Shown here in pieces: positions 25,205-33,529 of a stretch of DNA of 36,284 nucleotides. Origin of the DNA: Alphaproteobacteria bacterium. GTDB taxonomy: Bacteria > Pseudomonadota > Alphaproteobacteria > Bin65. Made by a program: the position numbers and the translations under genes. Where the stretch lies: positions 1 through 36,284 of the forward strand of contig JAJFFJ010000110.1 of assembly GCA_021776685.1 (NCBI GenBank), written 5' to 3'. Under the pieces are notes generated by a model. It was not told where the DNA came from and made no database searches. It worked only from the letters and a program-made list of their open reading frames with translations. Position 1 is the first letter of the stretch. Each line of letters starts with the position of its first letter.

Positions 25205-26467
25205 CTAGTTCGTGCCTTTGGCGAAGGTGGCGGGTGCGTTGCTGATGACGCGGAACTCTTCCCGTGTCACTTCCAGAACCGCGAGGCCCCGTTCCGCCGT
25301 GCCGTCCTCGACAAAGCGGAAGATGCCGTCGATACCCAGAAAGCCAGAGGCAGACGTGATTGCCTCTGCGGTATAGACCGGTCCTTCGGTGTCTGTCGTG
25401 GCGCGGGCCAGGGTCGCCGCCAGCGCGACGGCGTCATAGGCCAGGCTGGCCAGGCGCGGCGGGCGGGCCTTGTTGGCCTGGCGGTACTTTGAAACAAAGC
25501 GCTCGCGCAAGTCCGGTGGTGGCGCTGCGAACCAGCCGCCCTTCAGGGTCGGCTCCACGCGGCTGGAGGCGCTGTCCCATCGCCCGGTGCCCAGGAACTG
25601 GATCTTGTCCGGGTCCACTTCATAATAGGCAAGCAGGCTGGAAATCAGCCGCAGGCGCTGGCCACCGTCGGGGATCAGGATGGCGTCGAAGTCCAGGGGA
25701 TTGCTGCGGGAGACCTGACCCTTGCGGCCGACACCGGTGACGCCGGCAAAGGCGCGCACTTCGTCGGACAGCTTTTTAGGGTCGGTGCCGTAGCGGCCAA
25801 CACGGACAATTTCCGCATTATATTGCTGCGCCACCTCGCGGGCATTCTGGATCACCAGGTCGCCATAGGCGCCGTTGGGCGCAAGGATGGCGATGCGCCG
25901 CCGGCCCTGTTGTGCTGCGTAAGCGATGATCCGCTTCACCTGCGGTTTGGGCACGAAACTGATCAGATAGACGGCGCCCCCCGCCACGGAGACGTCGTTC
26001 GAGAAGGCAATGACGTTGAGCTTCGCCTCGGCGGCCTTTTCCTTGACCGCCTGCACGTTGGCGGAAAACAGCGGGCCCAGCACAAGGTCCACGCGCTGGG
26101 AGATGGCCTGATCCATGGCGGCGACCGCGCCATCGGGGGTGCCCTGGGTGTCGATTGGCACAAGCTGGAAGTTTTTGCCGCCGACCTCGAAGACCGCCAT
26201 CTCCGCCGCTTTGCGCATGGCGGTGCCAATGCGCTCGTACTTGCCGGACAGCGGCAGCAGCAGCGCAACCTTCACCGGCCTGCCGGGGCCGCCCCTGCCG
26301 GGATCGGTTTCCGACGGGTCGGTCATCGGCTTTTCGACGATCTTCGGCTTATCCTGGGTTTTCGAGATTTGCGGTTTCTGGGTCTCGGGACCCTCATCAT
26401 CGGCGCAGGCCGCAACGGCCAGGCCAAGGAACATCGCCATCGCCAGTCTCGAGACAGTACGCGCCAT
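25205..26467 (-). CDS. Penicillin-binding protein activator, LpoA-like lipoprotein
   Basis: A 420-residue lipoprotein. The N-terminus MARTVSRLAMAMFLGLAVAAC carries a lipobox ending at Cys21. A Pro/Lys/Asp-rich linker leads to a periplasmic-binding-protein fold of the leucine-binding type (VKVALLLPLSGKYERIGTAM near 70-90, VDLVLGPLFSANVQAV, IAFSNDVSVAGGAVYLISF, RIAILAPNGAYGD). In Alphaproteobacteria this gene typically faces rsmI-yraN-gshB, as here. It is taken as the outer-membrane activator of class A peptidoglycan synthases, by analogy with E. coli LpoA. An upstream ATG at 26530 with GGAGTAGGGG before it would add 21 residues and leave only 23 bases to the divergent rsmI. The ATG at 26467 is preferred because it gives the canonical lipoprotein signal. 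Confidence 0.88.
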   Translation of the reverse strand: MARTVSRLAMAMFLGLAVAACADDEGPETQKPQISKTQDKPKIVEKPMTDPSETDPGRGGPGRPVKVALLLPLSGKYERIGTAMRKAAEMAVFEVGGKNFQLVPIDTQGTPDGAVAAMDQAISQRVDLVLGPLFSANVQAVKEKAAEAKLNVIAFSNDVSVAGGAVYLISFVPKPQVKRIIAYAAQQGRRRIAILAPNGAYGDLVIQNAREVAQQYNAEIVRVGRYGTDPKKLSDEVRAFAGVTGVGRKGQVSRSNPLDFDAILIPDGGQRLRLISSLLAYYEVDPDKIQFLGTGRWDSASSRVEPTLKGGWFAAPPPDLRERFVSKYRQANKARPPRLASLAYDAVALAATLARATTDTEGPVYTAEAITSASGFLGIDGIFRFVEDGTAERGLAVLEVTREEFRVISNAPATFAKGTN

Positions 26468-26553
26468 GCTCCGCCACTCAAAGATTTGGCGTTTCATAGC
26501 TGCGCCGCGATAGAATGCCATTGTGATCATCCCCCTACTCCACCTTGTTGCCG

Positions 26554-27462
26554 ATGGACAAAAACCGCGGGTCGGACACTACCGGCGCGGCCTTGCAAAG
26601 TAAACGTGAAGCACCCCCGACGCTCGAGCCGGGGCTGTATCTTGTCGCCACGCCCATCGGAAATCTTCAGGACATTACGCTTCGTGCATTGGATACGTTG
26701 CGGGGGGCCGATGTCGTTGCCTGCGAAGACACCCGGGTGACAGGAAAACTGCTGGCGCATTATGGAATTTCGGCCACCACACTGGCCTATCACGAGCATA
26801 ACGCGGCCAAGGTCCGGCCCGGCCTGATTGAACGCCTGAAGTCAGGTCAGCGGATGGCGCTGGTCAGCGACGCGGGCTCACCGCTGGTCTCTGATCCAGG
26901 CTATCGCCTGGTGCAGGACGCGGCGGCAGCCGGGGTGGTGGTCACCGCCGTTCCTGGCCCCACAGCAGTGGTGGCGGGACTTCAACTTTCCGGCCTGCCC
27001 ACGGACAGGTTTTTTTTCGCCGGATTCCTGCCGCCGAAAAGCGCAGCCCGCCAGAAGGCGCTGGCAGGCGTCGCGGATGTACCCGCCACTTTGGTTTTCT
27101 TTGAATCGGGTCCGCGCCTGGCTGCATCCCTGGCTGATATGGCGGCCGTGCTGGGCGACCGGCCCGCCGCGGTCGCGCGGGAGTTGACCAAGCTGTACGA
27201 GGAAGTGCGCCGGGACGGTCTGGCTGGCCTTGCCGCCCATTATGCCGAAGCCGGCGCGCCCAGGGGCGAGATTGTGGTGATTGCCGGGCCGCCACCGCCC
27301 GCGGCTGCGGTGAGCGATGCGGAAGTGGACGCCCTGCTGGAGAAGGCGCTGGCCCATGACAGCGTGCGCGATGCCGCCGCTGCGGTTGCCGAGGCGACGG
27401 GCCGCCCGCGGCGGGATGTCTATCAACGGGCGTTGGCAGTCGCCCAGGCGCGCGGCGGGTGA
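26554..27462 (+). CDS. rsmI: 16S rRNA 2'-O-ribose C1402 methyltransferase RsmI
   Basis: A 302-residue SAM-dependent methyltransferase that modifies C1402 of 16S rRNA in the decoding centre. It has the family motifs in order: LYLVATPIGNLQDITLRAL (near residue 30), ACEDTRVTGKLL, VSDAGSPLVSDPGYRLV, AVPGPTAVVAGLQLSGLP, FFESGPRLAASL and ARELTKLYEEV. The length and C-terminal helical domain are typical. Upstream codons at 26545 (TTG) are possible, but the ATG at 26554 is preferred. The stop codon overlaps the start of yraN (GTGA), so the genes are coupled. Confidence 0.97.
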   Translation: MDKNRGSDTTGAALQSKREAPPTLEPGLYLVATPIGNLQDITLRALDTLRGADVVACEDTRVTGKLLAHYGISATTLAYHEHNAAKVRPGLIERLKSGQRMALVSDAGSPLVSDPGYRLVQDAAAAGVVVTAVPGPTAVVAGLQLSGLPTDRFFFAGFLPPKSAARQKALAGVADVPATLVFFESGPRLAASLADMAAVLGDRPAAVARELTKLYEEVRRDGLAGLAAHYAEAGAPRGEIVVIAGPPPPAAAVSDAEVDALLEKALAHDSVRDAAAAVAEATGRPRRDVYQRALAVAQARGG

Positions 27463-27824
27463 CCGTATCCGGGCGGCGGCGGGCCTGGCGCTATGGCCGG
27501 CAGGCGGAATGGCTGGCAACCTGGTATCTGCGCCTGAAGGGCTATCGTATTATCGAGACGAACCTGAAGACAGGCCTTGGCGAGATCGACATTGTTGCCT
27601 GCAAGGGCCACCTGCTGGTGTTCGTCGAGGTCAAGGCCCGGCAGGAAATGGCTGATGCCCAGGACGCCATCCGTCCCCGACAGCAGGCCCGTGTCGCGGC
27701 GGCCGCACAGCAATTCCTCGCCACCCAGCCGCGCTTTCAGGGCTTCGATGGCCGCTTCGATGCCCTGCTGTTGGCGCCCCGCCGTCTGCCCCGCCACATC
27801 CGCGATGCCTGGCGGGTGGACTGA
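27459..27824 (+). CDS. yraN: YraN/UPF0102 family nuclease-fold protein
   Basis: A 121-residue protein of UPF0102. It has the AWRYGRQAEWLATWYLRLKGY helix region, the GEIDIVA strand (residues 41-47) and FVEVKAR (55-61), which together form a PD-(D/E)xK nuclease-like core (Asp44, Glu57, Lys59). Its exact role is not settled. It starts with GTG overlapping the rsmI stop codon, and rsmI-yraN-gshB is a conserved proteobacterial order. The length is standard. Confidence 0.94.
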   Translation: MTVSGRRRAWRYGRQAEWLATWYLRLKGYRIIETNLKTGLGEIDIVACKGHLLVFVEVKARQEMADAQDAIRPRQQARVAAAAQQFLATQPRFQGFDGRFDALLLAPRRLPRHIRDAWRVD

Positions 27825-27920
27825 AGATCAGACCAATGCCGCGACCCGCCGACATGTTTGACCCGGCGCGTCCGCCGCCTATAGTTCCTGGCAGTGAAAA
27901 CATGTTGGGGGGAGGCCTAT

Positions 27921-28862
27921 ATGAGCCTGGGCGTGGCCATTCAGATGGATCCGATCGACAGCATCGACATCGATGCGGACAGCACATTTGTCATGGCGAT
28001 GGAGGCGCAGGACCGGGGCCACGACCTCTGGTACTACACGCCGTCCGATCTCTCTTTCACGCCGGACCGGGTCTACGCGCGGGCGCGGCCGCTCGCGGTG
28101 CGGCGGGATTACGACGATTTCTTTACGCTCGGTGAGCCCCAGGAACTCGATCTCTCGACCCTGGACGTGGTGCTGCTGCGCCAGGACCCGCCATTCGATA
28201 TGGCCTATATCACCACGACCCATGTGCTGGAGCGGATCCACCCGAAGACCCTGGTGGTGAACGATCCGGCGGAAGTCCGGAATGCGCCCGAGAAGATATT
28301 CGTCACCGACTTCCCGGATTTCATGCCCGAAACCCTCATCACCCATCGGCGGTCGGAGATCGAGGCGTTCCGCGATCAGCATCAGGACATCATCATCAAG
28401 CCGCTCTATGGCAATGGCGGCGCGGGGGTCTTTCGCCTCACCCCGGGCGACGAAAACCTGTCGTCGATCCTGGAGATGTTCGAAGCCGCGTCGCGAGAGC
28501 CGCTGATCTGCCAGCGCTATCTGCCGGAGATCCGTCAGGGCGACAAGCGCATCATTCTGGTGGACGGGGTGCCCATCGGCGGCGTTGCCCGTATGCCCCA
28601 GGAGGGCGAGGCCCGCGCCAACTTCCATTCCGGCGGCACGGCGGAGCAGGCGAAGCTGACCGTGCGGGAGCGGGAGATCTGCGCGGGCATTGGCCCGGTG
28701 CTGAAGGAAAAAGGGCTGGTCTTCGTCGGCATCGACGTGATCGGCGATTACATGACCGAGATCAACGTCACCTCGCCCACTGGCATTCAGGAAACCAACC
28801 GCCTCTCCAACACCAAGATTGAAGCCGATATCTGGGACGCCATCGAACGGCGGCGGGCATAG
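27921..28862 (+). CDS. gshB: Glutathione synthase
   Basis: A 313-residue ATP-grasp ligase joining gamma-glutamylcysteine and glycine, the last step of glutathione synthesis. It has the N-terminal [36 protein letters not shown], the ATP-grasp [35 protein letters not shown] and the metal-binding [12 protein letters not shown]. The ATG at 27921 is decided by the strong purine-rich GGGGGGAGG immediately upstream (27906-27914) and by the family N-terminus. An earlier in-frame ATG at 27894 has no such support. It ends the rsmI-yraN-gshB series. Confidence 0.97.
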   Translation: MSLGVAIQMDPIDSIDIDADSTFVMAMEAQDRGHDLWYYTPSDLSFTPDRVYARARPLAVRRDYDDFFTLGEPQELDLSTLDVVLLRQDPPFDMAYITTTHVLERIHPKTLVVNDPAEVRNAPEKIFVTDFPDFMPETLITHRRSEIEAFRDQHQDIIIKPLYGNGGAGVFRLTPGDENLSSILEMFEAASREPLICQRYLPEIRQGDKRIILVDGVPIGGVARMPQEGEARANFHSGGTAEQAKLTVREREICAGIGPVLKEKGLVFVGIDVIGDYMTEINVTSPTGIQETNRLSNTKIEADIWDAIERRRA

Positions 28863-28902
28863 TTCCAGCGCCGCTGCCACCCAAAAAGGGAGGAATGCAG
28901 CC

Positions 28903-29343
28903 ATGGTGCGAATAGCCAACATGAAGACCGCCGCGCGGGCGGTGGCCCTTTTGGCCGTGTTGCCGGTTTTTGCAGGTGCGGCGGCGTCGCAAAGCACGAC
29001 GCCCAAACCGCTGACGCCGGCGCAACTCAAGCGGGAGCGGGCGATCAGGCAAGGGCTTCCCGGCGCCTGGGTGATTCCTGCGGACGGAACCTGCGACAGC
29101 GGCGCGCCCTGGCAGTTCAAACGCGCGGGCCGATTTCTCACCGAACGGATCAAGGGCCATTGGCGTCTGGACGGCCGGCGGATTTTTCTCGCCGGGTTTG
29201 ACTGGGATCTGGACGACCGGAACCGTCAGCGCGTGACGGGGGTCTGGGCCGCCACCTGGACCGTGTTGAAGATGACCCGCACGCGCATGACCATGCGCCG
29301 CAAAAGCGACGGCAGGTCATTTACGTTCAATCGCTGCAAATAG
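28903..29343 (+). CDS. Small secreted protein, lipocalin-like pattern, unknown function
   Basis: A 146-residue exported protein with a Sec signal peptide of about 29 residues (ARAVALLAVLPVFAGAAAS). The mature part begins with a Pro/Gln/Lys-rich linker. A beta-rich domain of about 90 residues follows, starting with LPGAWVIPADGTCDSG and ending with TFNRC, with one Cys near each end suggesting a disulfide closing the barrel. The Gly-x-Trp start and alternating strands resemble small lipocalin-like stress proteins, but no family can be named. The ATG at 28903 has GGGAGGA upstream; 28921 is an alternative. It follows gshB by 40 bases on the same strand. Confidence 0.72.
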   Translation: MVRIANMKTAARAVALLAVLPVFAGAAASQSTTPKPLTPAQLKRERAIRQGLPGAWVIPADGTCDSGAPWQFKRAGRFLTERIKGHWRLDGRRIFLAGFDWDLDDRNRQRVTGVWAATWTVLKMTRTRMTMRRKSDGRSFTFNRCK

Positions 29344-29346
29344 CGG

Positions 29347-29664
29347 TCAGCCGCCGCCGTAAATCGCCATCATTTCGGCGCGGGACATCTTTACCCGCAC
29401 GCTGATATCGCGCACCTGGATGCAGGCCCCGGCAACCGCGTCATGCTTCGCCTCTTCCTCGATCACGTCGGCGGCAGCGCGGACGGGCGGCATGGTCAGG
29501 CCGCGGCGGTGCAGCCGGGCGGCATGTTCCTTCAGCGCCGTGCGGGCGCGGGCCAGCGCCTCCTCGACGCTCTTGCCCGAGGCGCGGCAGCCGGGAATGT
29601 CCGGAAAAATCGCCTTGTAGAGGCCCCCGTCCATGCGCTGGACCAGGGCGATATGGCCGTTCAT
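29347..29664 (-). CDS. HicB-like antitoxin-family protein without HicA
   Basis: A 105-residue protein. Residues 1-50 match the HicB-like partial RNase H fold: HIALVQRMDGGLYKAIFPDI, then PGCRASGKSVEEALARARTA with the conserved FPD(I/L)PGC and EEAL motifs. The C-terminal part (RDISVRVKMSRAEMMAIYGG) is short and could be a reduced DNA-binding region. No HicA toxin (small, basic, double-stranded RNA-binding fold) lies on either side: one neighbour is a secreted protein and the other a transporter. It may therefore be a solitary regulator. It converges with the secreted protein gene with a three-base gap. Confidence 0.8.
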   Translation of the reverse strand: MNGHIALVQRMDGGLYKAIFPDIPGCRASGKSVEEALARARTALKEHAARLHRRGLTMPPVRAAADVIEEEAKHDAVAGACIQVRDISVRVKMSRAEMMAIYGGG

Positions 29665-29784
29665 GCGACCCCTGCTGATTTCTGCGCCTGATCCGGCGCG
29701 TCAGGACACTAGCCCCACCATATGGCCATGCTGTGACCGGGAAAGCAAAAATATGGTTAACGGCCGATTGACGGACCGGTCACG

Positions 29785-30762
29785 TTACGATTTTGACGTC
29801 CGGTCGCCCGCGCGCCCGCCCGGGGGTTTGTCTGGAGGGTCGTCCGGCGGTATGGGATCCAGCGGCGCGCCGGCAGCGGCGGCGACGGTCTGGCGGGCCT
29901 CGGTACGGGCGAGCAGTATGACCGAGCCGAAAATAATCAGGGCGCCGAGGGCGGTCCAGTGGTCGGGCGCGGTGAAAAACACCAGATAGCCGGCCAGCGC
30001 GGCGAGCGGCAGGCGCATGAAGTCGAAGGGAATAATCACGCTGGCGTCAGCAGCAGCGCAGGCGCGGGTGAAGCAGTAATGGCCGATGGCCGCGGTGATG
30101 CCGAGCCCGGCGATCAGCGGCGCGTCCTCCCAGGCCGGCGTCACCCAGGTCCAGAGCGCCAGTGGCGTCGAAATGATCAGCATCAGAATGTTGAGATAGA
30201 TGACCATGCGGCTGGCTGGCTCGGTGCGGGAGAGCGATTTGATGCAGAGGGCCGTGAGTGAATAGATCGCCGCCGAGCCGAGGCCGAGTAGCGCCCATTC
30301 GCTGATCGCGCCCTCCCCTGGACGCAGCAGCACCATGGCGCCCACAAAGCCGAGGGCGGTCAGTCCGATGCGCCGGGGCCCCACCTTTTCTCCCAGCAGC
30401 AGCCAGGCGAAGATCACTGCCCAGAGCGGTACCGTGGCGTTAAGGGTGGTGGCGTCGACAATGTCGATCTTGGCGATGGCAAAGTAGTAGCAGCACATGC
30501 CCGTGTAACCGAGGGCCACCCGCAGCACATAAAAGGGCAGACGGTCGGTGCGCAGGTGGCCGACGCCAAGGCGCATGACAATCGGCGCCATCACGACGAT
30601 TCCCACCGCGGCGCGGAAAAAGCTGATCTCGAAAACCGTGAACTTGCCGCTCAACAGGCGGATGCAGACGATCATCACCGTGAACAGAATGGCCGCGGCC
30701 CCCATCCAGAGCGCGCCGGCCACCGGGCCTGCTGCCAGCCCCCGGGGCGGCGAGCCGCTCAC
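29785..30762 (-). CDS. EamA-family DMT transporter, third gene of the MDR-SDR operon
   Basis: A 325-residue membrane protein with ten hydrophobic segments in two EamA repeats (VAGALWMGAAAILFTVMIVC start; GLGSAAIYSLTALCIKSLSR in the second). The C-terminal 40 residues are a polar, Pro/Asp/Arg-rich cytoplasmic tail. It starts with GTG inside the stop codon of the SDR gene (GTGA at 30759-30762), so translation is coupled. That links this exporter to the two oxidoreductases upstream and suggests that it moves their substrate or product. The substrate is unknown. Confidence 0.88.
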   Translation of the reverse strand: MSGSPPRGLAAGPVAGALWMGAAAILFTVMIVCIRLLSGKFTVFEISFFRAAVGIVVMAPIVMRLGVGHLRTDRLPFYVLRVALGYTGMCCYYFAIAKIDIVDATTLNATVPLWAVIFAWLLLGEKVGPRRIGLTALGFVGAMVLLRPGEGAISEWALLGLGSAAIYSLTALCIKSLSRTEPASRMVIYLNILMLIISTPLALWTWVTPAWEDAPLIAGLGITAAIGHYCFTRACAAADASVIIPFDFMRLPLAALAGYLVFFTAPDHWTALGALIIFGSVILLARTEARQTVAAAAGAPLDPIPPDDPPDKPPGGRAGDRTSKS

Positions 30763-31472
30763 CAGGTGTCCGCGTAGGGGCGGATTTCTGCGTTGAAGCT
30801 CCAGGCCCCCCGGGGCTGATGGGCGATGTGGAAGAATTCATCGGCGATTTCGGAGGGCTTGGCGTAGGCGTCGTCGGGCTTGTCGCCACCCATGCGTTCT
30901 TTCACCCACCAGAGGTCGATCAGCGCGTCGATGGTCAGATAGGCGACGTGCAATCCCTTGGGCCACAGTTCCCGGCCGAGCGCCTCCGTCAGAATGCGCT
31001 GGCCGGATTTGGTCGGGGCAAAGCCGGTGAAATGTGGTTTTCCCCGCCACGCGCCGGTGTTGCCGGTGACAAGCAGCGCGGCATCGCCCCGCTCCACCAT
31101 CGCCGGCGCCAGCTCCTGCGCCGTCACCAGGAGCGAGGAAACATTGACCCGGAAACTAGCCTCGAACTTGTCGATGTCGATTTCCAGATAGTTGGGCGCA
31201 AAGGCAGCCATGGCGGCATTCTGGATCACCACCTTGGGCACGCCCATGTCAGTCTGAATTTGCGCAAGCGTTGTGCGCAACTGGTCCAGGTCGCCTATAT
31301 CACACGGATAGCTGATGGCATCCGCCACATCAGCGGCGATGCGGTCCAGCCGTTCCACTTTGCGGGCAATCATGGCGACGCGATAGCCGCCGTCAGCGAA
31401 GCGGCGCACCAAGGCCTCGCCGGTGCCGCTGCCCACGCCAATAACGATGCAGGCGGGTTTGGTCTCTGTCAT
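30759..31472 (-). CDS. Atypical short-chain dehydrogenase/reductase lacking the catalytic Tyr
   Basis: A 237-residue Rossmann-fold protein. The N-terminal IVIGVGSGTGEALVRRF is a variant of the TGxxxGIG nucleotide motif, and NAAMAAF takes the place of NNAG. The tetrad Asn is present (Asn110 in FRVNVSS) and the Lys is present (Lys155). The catalytic Tyr position is Phe151 (FAPTK instead of YxxxK), and the Ser site reads TGNTG. This matches a described SDR subgroup with Phe in place of Tyr, which I recall as SDR_c10. Classical dehydrogenase activity is therefore doubtful. It lies nine bases after the MDR gene and overlaps the EamA gene, forming a three-gene operon. Confidence 0.88.
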   Translation of the reverse strand: MTETKPACIVIGVGSGTGEALVRRFADGGYRVAMIARKVERLDRIAADVADAISYPCDIGDLDQLRTTLAQIQTDMGVPKVVIQNAAMAAFAPNYLEIDIDKFEASFRVNVSSLLVTAQELAPAMVERGDAALLVTGNTGAWRGKPHFTGFAPTKSGQRILTEALGRELWPKGLHVAYLTIDALIDLWWVKERMGGDKPDDAYAKPSEIADEFFHIAHQPRGAWSFNAEIRPYADTW

Positions 31473-31481
31473 GGCCGGCTC

Positions 31482-32501
31482 CTAGAATTCACACACGACC
31501 TTGCCGAAGTGGCGACCCTCCGGGAAGGTGCGCAACGCCTCGGCCACATCCTCGAAGGCGAAGCCATTGTCGGGATCGACCGGCGCCTGTACGCCGTGCA
31601 GTTCAAAGGCGCGGTTCATCTCGCGCAGCATGTCGGCGCTGCCCACGGTGATGCCCTGCAGGCGCACGTTCTGGGTCACCACCGGGCCCAGGTTCAGCTC
31701 GCCCCCGGCGCCGGACAGCACGCCGATCAGACTGACGATGCCAGACGGCCGGATCGCGCGGATCGACTGCTGGAGGGTGCCGGCGCCACCGACTTCCACC
31801 ACATGGTCCGCGCCGCGGCCGTTGGTGATTTCGCCCACCGCGCGGCCCCACTCGGCGTTTTCGCGATAGTTGATCAGGTGGTCCGCCCCCATGGCCTTGC
31901 CCTTTGCCAGCTTCTCGTCGCTGGACGAGGTCAGGATCACTTCCGCGCCGTGCATCTTCGCAATGATCAGGCCGAACAACGACACACCGCCGGTGCCCTG
32001 GATCACCACCACGTCGCCGGCCTGAACATGGCCCTGGGTGACGAGCGCGTTCCACGCAGTCAGCGCCGCGCACGGCAGGGTCGAGGCTTCCGCAGCACTC
32101 ATCTGGCTGGGCGCCTTGGCGACACTTTCCGCCCGGCAGACCATATATTCGCGCATGGTGCCGTCCACCGGCCCGCCCAGAGTGCCGGCCCAGCTGCGCT
32201 CGCTGAACGGTCCATTGACCCAGGTCTGGCTGAACGCGGGGCAGACCATGTCGCCCACGGCGAGGCCCGTCACGCCATCGCCAAGACCGATAATCTCGCC
32301 GGCGCCGTCAGACAGGGGCACCAGCGGCAGCTCGCCGGAGCGTCGGCCATAGCCGCGGTTGACCATCACCGTGTCGCGAAAGTTGATCGACGCCGCCTTC
32401 ATGCGGATCAGCACTTCGCCCGTCCCCGGTTCCGGATCCGGCCGCTGGCCCAGCTTGATATGGTCCAGCCCCCATTCGCCTTCGATCTGCATGACACGCA
32501 T
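31482..32501 (-). CDS. Medium-chain dehydrogenase/quinone oxidoreductase-like enzyme (MDR family)
   Basis: A 339-residue NAD(P)-dependent enzyme of the MDR superfamily. It has the GroES-like N-terminus with EVLIRMKAASINFRDTVMVN, LVPLSDGAGEIIGLGDGVT, CPAFSQTWVNGPF, and the Rossmann VVVIQGTGGVSLFGLIIAK with SSSDEKLAKGKAMGADHLINY. The C-terminus is SGSHFGK-like (EGRHFGKVVCEF). The zinc-ligand pattern of true alcohol dehydrogenases is absent, which suggests a zinc-free enone or quinone reductase branch. The ATG at 32499-32501 has AGAGGGAGA upstream. It is first in the MDR-SDR-EamA operon and divergent from nadC, with an AT-rich stretch containing an A8 run between them. Confidence 0.92.
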   Translation of the reverse strand: MRVMQIEGEWGLDHIKLGQRPDPEPGTGEVLIRMKAASINFRDTVMVNRGYGRRSGELPLVPLSDGAGEIIGLGDGVTGLAVGDMVCPAFSQTWVNGPFSERSWAGTLGGPVDGTMREYMVCRAESVAKAPSQMSAAEASTLPCAALTAWNALVTQGHVQAGDVVVIQGTGGVSLFGLIIAKMHGAEVILTSSSDEKLAKGKAMGADHLINYRENAEWGRAVGEITNGRGADHVVEVGGAGTLQQSIRAIRPSGIVSLIGVLSGAGGELNLGPVVTQNVRLQGITVGSADMLREMNRAFELHGVQAPVDPDNGFAFEDVAEALRTFPEGRHFGKVVCEF

Positions 32502-32683
32502 GTGGTTCTCCCTCTTTCCTCTTGAACTTGTGGCCGCGCGCAAAGTCTGGGCCCTGCAGGACGCCAGCACAGGACGGCGATATCATTTCGTGGATGGTTC
32601 CCGTGTGATAGATTTGACAGGCTCGTAAAAAAAATCAATTGCCAGCGCGTCACGGCGTGCTGCTCTGCGAAAGCACCATTCGT

Positions 32684-33529
32684 ATGAATTTCGACGCTGC
32701 CGGAATTGCGGCCCTGATCGACCTCGCCCTGGCGGAAGACGTGGGCCATGGCGACCTGACCTCTGAGACCGCTGTGCCCGGGTCCGCCACCGGCGCCTTC
32801 ACCCTGAATGCCCGCCACGACATGGTGGTGGCCGGGCTGCCCCTGGTGCCACGGGTGTTCGCGCGGTTGAGCGCTGAGGCTGTGGTGGATCTGCGGGTAG
32901 AGGATGGCGTGCCGGTGGCCGCAGGCGCTGCCATTGCCACGGTCACCGGCCCGGCGCGGCCCCTGCTGACGGCAGAACGGACGGCGCTCAACCTCTTGCA
33001 GATGCTCAGCGGTATCGCCAGTTACGCCCGGCAGTTTGTCGACGAAATTGCCCATACCAAGGCGGTCATGGTGGATACACGCAAGACCGTTCCCGGCTAT
33101 CGCGACCTGTCCAAATATGCAGCGCGGCTGGGCGGCGTGCGCAACCACCGCATGCGGCTGGATGACGGCGTGCTGATCAAGGACAACCATATCGCCATGG
33201 CGGGCGGCGTCGCGCAGTCGATCGAGAATGTGCGCATGCAGACGCCTTTGCTGACGAAGATCGAAGTGGAATGCGATACCCTCGACCAGGTGCAGGAGGC
33301 GCTGGACGCAGGCGCGGACATGCTGCTGCTCGACAATATGGGCCTTGATCAGCTGCGCGAGGCGGTGGCGACGGCAGGCGGCCGCACGCCGCTCGAGGCC
33401 TCAGGCGGGGTGCGGCTCGATACCGTGCGCGGCATCGCGGAGACGGGTGTCGATTTCATCTCCTCCGGCCGCATCACTCAGGACGCGCCGGCAGCGGACA
33501 TCGGACTGGACGTGACCCTCCATGTCTGA
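32684..33529 (+). CDS. nadC: Nicotinate-nucleotide pyrophosphorylase (carboxylating)
   Basis: A 281-residue quinolinate phosphoribosyltransferase of de novo NAD synthesis. It has ALAEDVGHGDLTSE (N-terminal), RTALNLLQMLSGIAS, the PRPP/quinolinate-binding DTRKTVPGYRDLSKYA and GGVRNHRMRLDDGVLIKDNH, KIEVEC, MLLLDNM and LEASGGV. All are intact and the length is standard. The ATG at 32684 fits the family start; the frame remains open to 32639. The final eight bases overlap the following LOG-family gene. A weak TTGACA lies at 32614 in the divergent region. Confidence 0.97.
   Translation: MNFDAAGIAALIDLALAEDVGHGDLTSETAVPGSATGAFTLNARHDMVVAGLPLVPRVFARLSAEAVVDLRVEDGVPVAAGAAIATVTGPARPLLTAERTALNLLQMLSGIASYARQFVDEIAHTKAVMVDTRKTVPGYRDLSKYAARLGGVRNHRMRLDDGVLIKDNHIAMAGGVAQSIENVRMQTPLLTKIEVECDTLDQVQEALDAGADMLLLDNMGLDQLREAVATAGGRTPLEASGGVRLDTVRGIAETGVDFISSGRITQDAPAADIGLDVTLHV

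Noticed and set aside
27879-29153. A 424-codon open frame on the minus strand
   Set aside because: It is opposite gshB and the small secreted gene, both better supported by motifs, ribosome-binding sites and signal sequence.
30819-32525. A 568-codon open frame on the plus strand
   Set aside because: It lies entirely opposite the SDR and MDR genes, which have clear motifs. The predicted peptide is His/Arg/Ala-rich and resembles no family.
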